Assembly (NCBI GenBank): GCA_041906145.1
Contig: JAYRJU010000003.1
Coordinates: 372,001-436,000, forward strand
Length of the DNA: 64,000 nucleotides
Direction of reading: 5' to 3'
DNA from: SHVO01 sp041906145
GTDB taxonomy: Bacteria > Pseudomonadota > Alphaproteobacteria > Rhodospirillales > Rhodospirillaceae
In this document: piece by piece, positions 39,777 through 47,894 of the stretch
How the letters are laid out: each line of letters starts with the position of its first letter
Numbering within the stretch: position 1 is the stretch's first letter
Notes under the pieces: generated by a model
Database searches by the model: none
What the model was told of the DNA's origin: nothing
The model's input: the letters and a program-made list of their open reading frames with translations, nothing else
Position numbers and translations under genes: made by a program

Positions 39777-40791
39777 TTTTAGCGCCGCTGACGGCGCCTT
39801 CGGTCGCGATCACGAGCGCGCGGGTGCTTACATTTACAAGCCGCGCGGCCAAACCAGCTGCGCCCGACGGTGTGGTCGTGATCCCGTGGTGCTCGACAAA
39901 CGTGCGTTGCGCAGCAGCTGCTGCCTCATCGCTGACGGTCTGATAAGCGACATCGCACCGTTGGAGAATTTCGAAAGCGATCAGTGACGGCTCCTTGCAA
40001 TCGAGACGGCCCATGTTGGACACGGGGCCTTCAACGGTCACGGGCTTTCCGGCGCGCTGGCTGTCGCGAAGGCATGGCGCGGCCTCCGGTTCCACTACAA
40101 TGATGCGCGGCTGCACGGTCCAGTTCGCGCGGATCATGTGCGCAAGTGCGCCGGCGAGGCCGCCAACGCCCGCCTGCACGAACACATCCGTCGGCCATTC
40201 ACCGCGGGCTTCAAAATAGGCGCGGAGTTCCTCGGCCATCACGGTGTAGCCTTCCATGACCAGCGCCGGCGGCCGGTGATAGCCCGGCCAGGACGCGTCG
40301 GCGAGCAGGATGCTATTCGAGCCTTCGGCATCTCGGGTTGCGGCCGTGACGCTCTCTTCATAGGTATCGCCGGAGCGCACTACCGTTGCGCCTTGGGCTT
40401 CAAGCCGGTCGGCGAACACCTGCTGCACCGTCGCAGCCAGATGGATGCGCGCGCGTGCGCCCGCATGGCGCGCGCCGGCTGCCACCGCCATTCCGTGATT
40501 GCCCGCGCTCGCGCAGACGAACGTGATGTCTTTCGCGAACGCTTGCAGCTCCGCGGCGGTAGAAGCGGGGGCTTTCATCACTTCGTTCCACCGGTCTTCC
40601 AATAGGCACGCGACCGCGAACGGACCGCCCAGCGCCTTGAAGGCGCCCAGCCCCATCCGCGCCGTTTCGTCTTTGACAAACAGCATTCCCGCGGCGGTCT
40701 GGAAGTCGTGCACCGGTGTCGGTTGATAGATCGGCCATTGTTCGAGGAAGGCGAAAACGCGGGCAGGATCGGGTGAGAATGGTGTCGCCAT
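39748..40791 (-). CDS. Diaminopropionate ammonia-lyase-like PLP enzyme
   Basis: 347 residues of the tryptophan-synthase-beta PLP fold. The PLP lysine is in MGLGAFKALGGPFAV, the substrate loop SAGNHGMAVAAGARHAG and the glycine loop QAGVGGLAGALAHMIR are present, as is the C-terminal TTPSGAAGLAARL. Diaminopropionate ammonia-lyase splits 2,3-diaminopropionate to pyruvate and ammonia; it also matches threonine/serine dehydratase-like enzymes, so the exact substrate is not certain. The ATG at 40791 is chosen; a TTG three codons upstream has a ribosome site too close. It is the last gene of the MotA/MotB-like operon. Confidence 0.85.
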   Translation of the reverse strand: MATPFSPDPARVFAFLEQWPIYQPTPVHDFQTAAGMLFVKDETARMGLGAFKALGGPFAVACLLEDRWNEVMKAPASTAAELQAFAKDITFVCASAGNHGMAVAAGARHAGARARIHLAATVQQVFADRLEAQGATVVRSGDTYEESVTAATRDAEGSNSILLADASWPGYHRPPALVMEGYTVMAEELRAYFEARGEWPTDVFVQAGVGGLAGALAHMIRANWTVQPRIIVVEPEAAPCLRDSQRAGKPVTVEGPVSNMGRLDCKEPSLIAFEILQRCDVAYQTVSDEAAAAAQRTFVEHHGITTTPSGAAGLAARLVNVSTRALVIATEGAVSGAKTNAAVGARS

Positions 40792-40805
40792 GTCTCTCAA
40801 CGCTC

Positions 40806-41750
40806 CTAAAGGGACGCGGCCTCGACCCGGTTGCGGCCGTTCTGTTTGGCCTTGTAAAGCAGCTTGTCCGCGGCCTCGATGAAATGTTTTGAATTCGTTT
40901 CCGCCGACGGCGTGATGGTTGCAAGGCCCATGCTGACCGTGACGAACGCGCCGATCGCCGATCCCTCATGTGGGACCTTCAAATTCTCGACCGAACGCAA
41001 ACACCGTTCGGCGATCTTGCGCGCGGCCTCGGCGTCGGTCTCGGGCAGAATCAGCGCGAATTCCTCGCCGCCAATGCGCGCCGCCATGTCGCGCGGACGC
41101 ACCGCCGCTTGTTCTAGGGCCTTGGCAACGTTTTTCAGGCACTCGTCGCCCAATCCGTGGCCATAGCGGTCGTTGTATTGTTTGAAAAAATCCACATCGA
41201 GCATGACGAGGGATAGCGGCAATCCGGCGCGGCGCGCGCTTGCCCATTCGATCTCGAAAATGGAATCGAAGTGACGGCGATTCCAAACGCCGGTCAGAGC
41301 GTCCTTGACCGCCAGCGTTTCCAGTTCCTTGTGCAGGCGGAACAGTTCTTGTTCGGCCTTCTTGTGCTCGCTGATATCGAACATGAAGCCGACGAGAGCG
41401 GTGGTTTCGCCTTTCTCGTCGCGCAGCACGTGCACGAGGTCGCGGATCCATACGAACTCATTATCCTTCGTCAGGGCGCGGTAGTCGGCCTCGTGGTCGG
41501 CGCCGGCCTTCGACTGCGCGATGCAGAAGTTCACCACACGTTCGCGGTCTTCCGGGTGGATGCGCATGGCCCAATCTTCGGCCGATACCCAGCTGTCTTG
41601 GCTCCAGCCGAGCAGGGGTTCGATCTGCGGGCCGATGTAAGCGAACTTCATCGTCGCCCACTCTATTTTCCACGGGATGGCCTTAGTTGATTCCAGCAGG
41701 GTTTTATAGACAGCGTCGGCGCTGTCGATTTCGATTTGTGTATCGGACAT
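40806..41750 (-). CDS. PAS-GGDEF diguanylate cyclase
   Basis: 314 residues. A PAS domain (about 10-125) ends in GFMFDISEHKKAEQEL, a typical PAS-to-coil junction. The GGDEF domain starts at LAVKDALTGVWNRRHFDSIF and has the metal strand LVMLDVDFFKQYND, the catalytic GGEEF (227-231) and the inhibitory I-site RPRD (218-221) exactly five residues earlier. It is predicted to make c-di-GMP with product inhibition. It follows a MotA/MotB-like pair and DUF952 with gaps of 20 nt or less, so it is probably co-transcribed. Confidence 0.95.
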   Translation of the reverse strand: MSDTQIEIDSADAVYKTLLESTKAIPWKIEWATMKFAYIGPQIEPLLGWSQDSWVSAEDWAMRIHPEDRERVVNFCIAQSKAGADHEADYRALTKDNEFVWIRDLVHVLRDEKGETTALVGFMFDISEHKKAEQELFRLHKELETLAVKDALTGVWNRRHFDSIFEIEWASARRAGLPLSLVMLDVDFFKQYNDRYGHGLGDECLKNVAKALEQAAVRPRDMAARIGGEEFALILPETDAEAARKIAERCLRSVENLKVPHEGSAIGAFVTVSMGLATITPSAETNSKHFIEAADKLLYKAKQNGRNRVEAASL

Positions 41751-41769
41751 CCCGCGCTCGATCCAACTC

Positions 41770-42111
41770 TCAGTTCAAAAAGGTCAAAGCGGGAACGCCG
41801 TCGGCATCCAGCGGCGCTTCGTGTACCGCGATCACTTGCGGTGTGGGAAGCTTTCCGTACAGGTGAGGGAAAAGCTTGCCGCCGCGCGAGGGCTCCCACA
41901 CCAACGCCGTGCCAAGCGCATCGGCGTCGATCTCAAGCACAATAAGATCCGCCGCGCCCTTGAAATGCAGGCGCGCCGTTTCCTGCGCTTGTTCCGCCGT
42001 GGAGAAGTGGATGTACCCGTCGCGAAGATCGATGCCCGAGCCCTCGAACATGCCGGTCTGCTGAGCGGCGCGCCATTCATCGCGGCGCAGGATTTTGTAG
42101 ATGGCGGCCAT
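41770..42111 (-). CDS. DUF952 family protein
   Basis: 113 residues: MAAIYKILRRDEWRAAQQTG, DGYIHFSTAEQAQETARLHF, then LVWEPSRGGKLFPHLYGKLP. This is the DUF952 pattern, a glutathione S-transferase-like small fold of unknown function. The start is at 42111; the frame upstream runs through the preceding gene. The start codon is 1 nt after that gene's stop codon, showing translational coupling. Confidence 0.88.
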   Translation of the reverse strand: MAAIYKILRRDEWRAAQQTGMFEGSGIDLRDGYIHFSTAEQAQETARLHFKGAADLIVLEIDADALGTALVWEPSRGGKLFPHLYGKLPTPQVIAVHEAPLDADGVPALTFLN

Positions 42112-42112
42112 T

Positions 42113-43315
42113 CTATCGCTGATCCAATTTGAGCTCGATGCGCCGGTTGCGTGCGCGGGCGGTGGCGTCGCTGCCCAGATCGATGGGTTGATACTCGCCG
42201 AAGCCGGCGGCGGCGAGGCGCTCGGCCGGGACACCTTGCGTGATAAGGTAGCGCACGACCGAGATCGCGCGGGCCGCCGACAGCTCCCAATTCGAGCGGA
42301 ACTGCGCGGTGCTGATGGGCGCGATGTCGGTGTGACCGTCCACACGCAGGATCCAATTGATATCCGACGGAATGGTGCGCGAGACGTCGAGCAACGTGCG
42401 GGCAAGTTGCGAGAGCTGGCGCTGGCCCTCAAGGCCAAGGTCGGCGGAACCCGACGTGAACAATACTTCCGACTGGAACACGAAGCGGTCGCCGACAATG
42501 GTCACCCCGGGGCGCGTGCCCAGGATGTCGCGCAATCGTCCGAAGAACTCGGATCTGGAGCGCTGAAGCTCCTGCACCTTGCCCGCCAGCGCGCGGTTCA
42601 TGCGCCGGCCAAGATCGGAGATTTGAGCCTTCTGCTCGGCGGTCAGTTTGTCCGAGGCGTCCAACGCTCCGGCGAGTTTCTCCAGTTCCTTCTGCATGTC
42701 CTGCAGCTGCTGGCTCATCAGTGCGGCGGCGGCTTGAGCTTCCACCGTCAATGCGCGTTCCTTTGCGATCTCGCCGTCGGTCTTGGCGGTCTGCGCCCCC
42801 AGTTCGGCGATCTGCTTTTCGAGGCTCGCTTTAAGGGCTTCCATCGCCTTGATGTTCTGCTGAAGTAGGGCGAGTTGCTGCGCTTGCTGTTTGATCGTCG
42901 CGCTCTGATCGGCGCCGGTCTTGTTCAACGCCGCGATCTCGGCATTACGCGCGGTGATGTCCGCGGTGGCGGTGTTCAACTTCTCGGTCAATTGCGCGTT
43001 GTCGAGCTTCACTTGCGCGAGCACATCGAGCTGCTGGTTCGCCGCCTGCAAGTCCGTCGACAGGCGTCCGATGGTGAGCTCGAGGTCGGACCGCGCCTTG
43101 CGCTCGATGTTCAGCATGTCGGTCAGGCTGGCCATCTGCGCGTTCAGCTCGGCCAGCGCGCTGTCGCGGTTCTGCAAGGCCTGGCCCAGCAGCGCCTGCC
43201 CGAGCACGAATACGAGCAGTACGAAGATGATGATGATCAGCAGCGTGGACAGCGCGTCCACCCAGCCTGGCCAGGCGTCGATGACGGTACGTCTGCGGCG
43301 CAGGAACCCGGCCAT
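42113..43315 (-). CDS. MotB/OmpA-like peptidoglycan-binding protein
   Basis: 400 residues: one N-terminal membrane helix (ALSTLLIIIIFVLLVFVLG) with an aspartate at its start (Asp20 in GWVDAL) like the proton-carrying Asp of MotB and TolR, a long coiled-coil of about 220 residues, then an OmpA C-terminal domain (VDGHTDIAPI, NWELSAARAISVVRYL) that binds peptidoglycan. Its partner is the MotA/ExbB-like protein 6 nt upstream. The architecture points to an ion-driven envelope stator that is neither flagellar MotAB nor Tol; no flagellar or tol gene is adjacent. Similar alphaproteobacterial pairs have no established role. Confidence 0.9.
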   Translation of the reverse strand: MAGFLRRRRTVIDAWPGWVDALSTLLIIIIFVLLVFVLGQALLGQALQNRDSALAELNAQMASLTDMLNIERKARSDLELTIGRLSTDLQAANQQLDVLAQVKLDNAQLTEKLNTATADITARNAEIAALNKTGADQSATIKQQAQQLALLQQNIKAMEALKASLEKQIAELGAQTAKTDGEIAKERALTVEAQAAAALMSQQLQDMQKELEKLAGALDASDKLTAEQKAQISDLGRRMNRALAGKVQELQRSRSEFFGRLRDILGTRPGVTIVGDRFVFQSEVLFTSGSADLGLEGQRQLSQLARTLLDVSRTIPSDINWILRVDGHTDIAPISTAQFRSNWELSAARAISVVRYLITQGVPAERLAAAGFGEYQPIDLGSDATARARNRRIELKLDQR

Positions 43316-43321
43316 CGCGGT

Positions 43322-44521
43322 TTATGATCCCGCGCTGTCGCGCGCGCCTGCGGTGGCGATAGTCTTGGCGAGCAATTTGATCTCGCCGCGGATCTCGCGC
43401 ACGATTTCCTCGCGGCCCGAGGTCACGGACGATGCAAGGCGCGTGAGGGCGCTGTCGATGTTGCGGATATGGCCGCGTGTCACGTCGTCCATCCCGCCGG
43501 CGTTCGAGACCGCCGGCGCGGCCACGGCGGCGGCGATGTCGCTCATGCTGCGCACGATGGTCGACAGGTCGCGCTGGCCTTCGGCGAGGCGCAGCAGCAC
43601 CTGCTGCTCGGCGCGCATCTGGTCGGCGAGGATCGAAAGTTTATCGTTCAGCTGATGAAGCTGCTCATTGCCGGCGACGCGGCTTTGTTCGCCCCGCGCC
43701 ATGATGTTCTGAAGTTCCTGCAAGCTCTCAGCGGTTTGCTCGAGAAGCGCCTCGGTGTAGGCCGACACGCCCTGTTCGCCTTCGCCGCCGACGCCGCCCG
43801 AGGACAGGCGCGTGACGCCCGACAGCCATTCTTCGAGTTCGTTGTAGAAGGCGTTCTGGGCCTGACCGGCCTGCAGATCGAGGAATCCGAGGGCGAGCGA
43901 TCCCCCAAGGCCGAACAGCGAGGACGCGAAGGCGGTGCCCATGCCCGACAGCGGCGCTTCCAAGCCCGACTTCAGATTGTTGAACACGGTGGCCATATCG
44001 CCGCCTGTCACCGACAGATTGCGGATGACGTCGGCGATGGCGTCAATGGTCCCAAGCAATCCCCAAAACGTGCCGAGCAGGCCGAGGAAGATGCAAAGTC
44101 CCGTGAAGTAGCGTGACAGCTCGCGGCTTTCCTCGAGGCGTGAACCAATGCCGTCGAGCAGGGTGCGCATCACGGGCGCGCTGATCGTCAAACGTCCGCG
44201 CGTGCGCTTTTCCTGCAGCATGCGCGCCATCGGCGACAGCAATTTCAAATTGCTTTCATTGGGATGCAGACGTTCCTCGGTGAGGGCGTCGCTCTGGCTG
44301 GTGGTTTGAAAGCTTTCGATCCACTCGGCTTCCGGCGTGATCTGAGTCACTTGGCGGAAATTCAGGACGACGCCGGTGACGATGACGCCGAAGATCAGCG
44401 TGTTGAGGATCGGATTGACCAGGAAGATCGTCAGAAGCTGCGGCGCGACGAAGGCGCATCCCACGCCGACCACGGCGAGGAACACGATCATACGGGTAAG
44501 GTAGGTCTTGGTATCGGTCAT
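43322..44521 (-). CDS. MotA/TolQ/ExbB-family proton channel-like protein
   Basis: 399 residues: two N-terminal membrane helices (about 12-30, 33-53), two more in the conserved channel region (FTGLCIFLGLLGTFWGLLGT, about 138-160; GTAFASSLFGLGGSLALGFL, about 192-215), and a long helical tail of about 165 residues after LDLQAGQAQ. The MotA/ExbB core (SGMGTAFASSLFGLGG) is clear. The extended tail is longer than in TolQ or ExbB and recalls ZorA-type proteins. The ATG at 44521 follows GAGGGAA; a TTG start four codons upstream is unlikely. It is followed after 6 nt by the OmpA-domain partner. Confidence 0.88.
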   Translation of the reverse strand: MTDTKTYLTRMIVFLAVVGVGCAFVAPQLLTIFLVNPILNTLIFGVIVTGVVLNFRQVTQITPEAEWIESFQTTSQSDALTEERLHPNESNLKLLSPMARMLQEKRTRGRLTISAPVMRTLLDGIGSRLEESRELSRYFTGLCIFLGLLGTFWGLLGTIDAIADVIRNLSVTGGDMATVFNNLKSGLEAPLSGMGTAFASSLFGLGGSLALGFLDLQAGQAQNAFYNELEEWLSGVTRLSSGGVGGEGEQGVSAYTEALLEQTAESLQELQNIMARGEQSRVAGNEQLHQLNDKLSILADQMRAEQQVLLRLAEGQRDLSTIVRSMSDIAAAVAAPAVSNAGGMDDVTRGHIRNIDSALTRLASSVTSGREEIVREIRGEIKLLAKTIATAGARDSAGS

Positions 44522-44640
44522 CCGTTCCCTCAAGAGAGCGAGTGCCGCGCGCGGCGCGTGCGCGCGTTCAAAGACTCACAATCGAATGCGGCAATGCTAG
44601 GGCGAAGGACCGATCGCCCAAAGTGAACCGGTTGTAACAA

Positions 44641-46188
44641 CTAGCGGCGCACGAGCAGCACGTCGACGCGGTCAGGTGCGCCGCCGCCCGATTGCTCGCC
44701 CAGCGCCCGCAGATTGATGCGGGTGGACTCAACCCCGGCCGCCAGTAGTTCCTTACGTACGTTGACGCCGCGCTCGGTCGACAAACGGCGCGATCGGCTC
44801 ACGCTCTTCTGCGGATCCGAAGCATAGGCGATCAATTCGACGCGTAGCGCAGGATCCTTGACCATGCGCGCGGCAAGCGCCTTCAAATTCGGGTTCGCAT
44901 CGGTGGGGACCTCGGACGCATTGACGGCGAACGAGATCGTATACACGTCCGGCTGACGCGGCGTCGGCGCTTTCACGGCGCTCGGCGGCAGGGCGGCGAC
45001 CTGTGTTTCTTTCGGAGCTTCCGCGGCGGTAGGCGCGGCGGGAGCGGCAGGCGCGCTTGGCACCAGGGTCGCTGGCGCGGCGGCAACGGTCTTGGCCGGC
45101 GGTGCGGCCGCGGGACCCGTCAGCGGCGTCGGCGCCGATGTCGCGGTGCTCGCGGGCGCGGCGGGCTTCGCCGCGGGTGGTGCAGCCGGCGGTGGCGCGG
45201 ATGCGGTCGCAGGCGGCGCGGCAACTGGCTTTGCAGCGGCAGGCGCGGCCGGCGGAGGCGTCGCCGGCGCGGCGGGTTTAGCGGCCGGGGTGGTTGCGGC
45301 GGGCGGCGTTGCCGACGCTATCGGCGGCGGCGCGGGTTTCGCGGCAGCGGGTGCGGCAGTCGTAGGTGCCGTCACCGGCGCTTGCGGTTTTACCGCGGCC
45401 ATTTGGACTGGTTTGGCCGGCGCGGCCGGCGTCGGCGCAGTGGGTGCCCCAGGTTTCGCGGCGGCGGGAGCCGGGCTCGGCGGCAGTGTCACCGGTTTTG
45501 CCGCGGGCGGCGGCGCTGAAGCGGTTTGGGCCGGCGGTGCCGCAGGCTTGGCGGCGGCCGGTGCTGGCGTTGAAGGCGCTGCGGTTGGCGGCGTAATTTT
45601 TGCGGTCGCTGCCGGCGCAGGCGCAGGTGGCTTCGCGGACGGCGGAGGCGTCGCCGGCGCAGCGGGTTTGGCGGCCGCCGTCGCGGGCGGCGCCGCTGGT
45701 TTCGCGGCGGCTGGCTGTGTCGGGGCGGGCTTGACGGCCGGCGCGGGCGGCTTCACCGGTTCAACGGCGATAGGCGTGCTAGGCTTTGTCTGTTCGGGCG
45801 CGATCGCGCGCGCCATCTGGATCGGCGCGCTCGGAGCGATCGGCGCGACGCCCGGCGGCGGACGAAGGCGGATGGCCTGTGGGCGCGAAATGGCAGGCGC
45901 TATGCCTGCGGGCGGACGCAAGATCACGCGGCCGCTGGCGCCGCCCGGCGATACGCGAGGCGCGGTGTTGACGCCCGGCACGAGAAGGCGGCGGCTGTTC
46001 GACGAACCACTTGCCTCAATGGCGGATAGATCGATGGAAACGGACGCATCGCTACGCACGGCGGGCGCAGCCGGCTTCGCGCTCGGAATACCATCGGCGA
46101 GGGCAGGTGCTGTGCCGGCCAATACCGCCGCGAGCGCCCAAAGGCTCGACGTCCGCAGCAGCCTGCCTCTGGCGGTGTCGTTTCTCAT
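44641..46188 (-). CDS. Pro/Ala-rich envelope protein with C-terminal OmpA-like domain
   Basis: 515 residues. A signal peptide (about residues 1-30, WALAAVLAGTAPALA) is followed by a 360-residue region of nearly pure Ala, Pro and Lys, then an OmpA-like domain of about 110 residues: TISFAVNASEVPTD, ALRVELIAYASD, SRSRRLSTERGVNVRKELLA, RINLRALGEQ. The peptidoglycan-contacting Asp/Arg pattern of OmpA is only partly kept (D and R in RRLSTERGVNVRK). The linker would span the periplasm. The start is uncertain: ATG at 46188, or GTG at 46197 with TGGGGG six nt upstream. It lies 119 nt after the MotA-like gene's start, in the same direction. Confidence 0.78.
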   Translation of the reverse strand: MRNDTARGRLLRTSSLWALAAVLAGTAPALADGIPSAKPAAPAVRSDASVSIDLSAIEASGSSNSRRLLVPGVNTAPRVSPGGASGRVILRPPAGIAPAISRPQAIRLRPPPGVAPIAPSAPIQMARAIAPEQTKPSTPIAVEPVKPPAPAVKPAPTQPAAAKPAAPPATAAAKPAAPATPPPSAKPPAPAPAATAKITPPTAAPSTPAPAAAKPAAPPAQTASAPPPAAKPVTLPPSPAPAAAKPGAPTAPTPAAPAKPVQMAAVKPQAPVTAPTTAAPAAAKPAPPPIASATPPAATTPAAKPAAPATPPPAAPAAAKPVAAPPATASAPPPAAPPAAKPAAPASTATSAPTPLTGPAAAPPAKTVAAAPATLVPSAPAAPAAPTAAEAPKETQVAALPPSAVKAPTPRQPDVYTISFAVNASEVPTDANPNLKALAARMVKDPALRVELIAYASDPQKSVSRSRRLSTERGVNVRKELLAAGVESTRINLRALGEQSGGGAPDRVDVLLVRR

Positions 46189-46407
46189 GCGTTTCACGTT
46201 CGGCCCCCACACATACTACGTTGGCCCGCGTCTTCTCGCGCGTTGGCCAAAGCCGTTGAAAAGTCTTCGCTTTGGCCTTTTCCCCGGATTCAAAACTACA
46301 ACAGCCGTCCAAGGTGAGACAACTGATTCAGACCCGGTGAGGCCAGTCCGTCAGATATAGGCCAGATGTGGTCAATTGAGGGTTAACGAAGCGGCGACCA
46401 GCCCGGT

Positions 46408-47199
46408 CTAACCCTTCGTAACAAGATCCAAAATTTGCTTATGGAGCTTGCTGTTAGCGGCAACTACGTTGCCGTTGTGGACGACGTCCTTACCACCCTT
46501 GTAATCGGTGGCGAACCCGCCCGCTTCCCGCACCAGGAGCACGCCGGCGGCGATATCCCAGGGCTGGAGCCCGGTTTCCCAGAACCCCTCATAGCGGCCG
46601 GCGGCCACGTACGCGAGGTCCAGCGAGGCGGCGCCCATGCGGCGGATTCCCGCCACTTCGGCCATCACACGGCCCATCTGGTCTAGGAACGGTTTGTGAC
46701 CAGGACGGCCCAGGAACGGGATGCCCGTCGCGATCACCGCCTCGGACATGCGGCTGCGCGACGAAACGCGCAAACGATGGTCGTTCAGGAACGCGCCTTT
46801 GCCCTTCTCGGCGTAGAACATCTCTTCGACGATCGGGTTGTAGACCAGACCGGCGATGACCTCGCCTTCCATCTCCAGCGCGATCGAAATGGCGAAATGC
46901 GGGATCCCGTGCAGGAAGTTCGTGGTGCCGTCGATGGGATCGATGATCCAGCGGTGCTTGCCATCCTCGGACGGCACTTCGCCGCCTTCTTCCATCAGAA
47001 AGCCGAAGCGCGGTCGCGCCTTCTGAAGTTCCGTGCGCAGCGTCTTTTCGGCTTTAAGGTCGGCGGCGGAAACGAAGTCGCTGGGACCCTTGTTGGAGAC
47101 CTGCAATTGCTCCACTTCGCCGAAGTCACGGCGCAGCGCCCGTCCGGCCTTTTGCGCAGCCCCTGTCATCACGGTCCAAAGAGCGGAACCACGCGCCAT
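46408..47199 (-). CDS. suhB: Inositol monophosphatase family protein
   Basis: 263 residues. The metal and catalytic motifs are EEGG, WIIDPIDGTTNFLHGIPHF and WDIAAGVLLVREAGG. This is the SuhB/IMPase family, which removes phosphate from inositol phosphates; in E. coli SuhB also acts in rRNA transcription antitermination. It is followed on the same strand by efp's end upstream (44-nt gap), so efp and suhB may be co-transcribed. Confidence 0.92.
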   Translation of the reverse strand: MARGSALWTVMTGAAQKAGRALRRDFGEVEQLQVSNKGPSDFVSAADLKAEKTLRTELQKARPRFGFLMEEGGEVPSEDGKHRWIIDPIDGTTNFLHGIPHFAISIALEMEGEVIAGLVYNPIVEEMFYAEKGKGAFLNDHRLRVSSRSRMSEAVIATGIPFLGRPGHKPFLDQMGRVMAEVAGIRRMGAASLDLAYVAAGRYEGFWETGLQPWDIAAGVLLVREAGGFATDYKGGKDVVHNGNVVAANSKLHKQILDLVTKG

Positions 47200-47241
47200 C
47201 GATAAGCCCTAACGATTCAAAAAACGGCCGAAAATACGCGA

Positions 47242-47805
47242 TTACTTCGCGCGCTCGACGTAGCTGCAGTCTTCAGTGTTCACGACGATCTTGGTGCCGG
47301 CTTCGATGAACGGCGGGATCAGGACCTTCAGACCGTTTTCCAGCAGACCCGGCTTATAGGACGAAGCGGCCGTCTGGCCCTTCACCACCGGATCGGCTTC
47401 GGTGACGGTCAAGACCACCGACTTCGGCAGCGTCACTGACACCGGCTTGCCTTCGATGAAATCCACCGAGACGTCCATGTTGTCGGTCAGGAACGCGGCG
47501 CGTTCGGCCAACAGTTCACCGTTGATGCTGAACTGGTCATACGTGCTCTTGTCCATGAAGGTGTACATGTCACCTTCCTTGTAGAGGAACTGGCAGTCGA
47601 TCTCGCGCACTTCCAGGCGTTCAACCGAGTCAGCGGTGCGCCAGCGGGCCTGGCTCTTGGTGCCCGAGGCGACGTCGCGCATTTCGACCTGGATGAAGGC
47701 GCCGCCCTTACCGGGCTGCACGATCGCGTGCTTGATCACCGACCACTGCTTGCCTTCGTGCTCGATAACCATGCCGCCGCGGATCGAGTTCGCATTAATC
47801 TTCAT
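47242..47805 (-). CDS. efp: Elongation factor P
   Basis: 187 residues. Contains MKINANSIRGGMVIEHEGKQ, the loop QPGKGGAF with the modifiable lysine (Lys33), and the C-terminal domain VNTEDCSYVERAK. EF-P rescues ribosomes stalled at polyproline. The window's many Pro-rich proteins are likely clients. The modification enzyme EpmA is encoded divergently 90 nt away. Confidence 0.97.
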   Translation of the reverse strand: MKINANSIRGGMVIEHEGKQWSVIKHAIVQPGKGGAFIQVEMRDVASGTKSQARWRTADSVERLEVREIDCQFLYKEGDMYTFMDKSTYDQFSINGELLAERAAFLTDNMDVSVDFIEGKPVSVTLPKSVVLTVTEADPVVKGQTAASSYKPGLLENGLKVLIPPFIEAGTKIVVNTEDCSYVERAK

Positions 47806-47894
47806 AAGGAGCGCCTGTTCGTCTCAATAATGTGCGGAAAAACCGGGGCGCTTGTATCAGTTTGACCCCTCATCTGGAAGCTCTAAAAGGGCGT

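Noticed and set aside
42113..44521. Zorya-like antiphage defence (ZorA/ZorB resemble the MotA/MotB-like pair)
   Set aside because: No ZorC, ZorD or ZorE helicase/nuclease gene is adjacent, and the linked genes are a diguanylate cyclase and metabolic enzymes, so the defence reading is not supported.
45092..46360. A 422-codon Gly/Ala-rich open frame on the plus strand, antisense to the Pro/Ala-rich OmpA-like gene
   Set aside because: Its composition is the complement of Ala/Pro codons. The minus-strand gene has a signal peptide and OmpA domain; this frame has neither.
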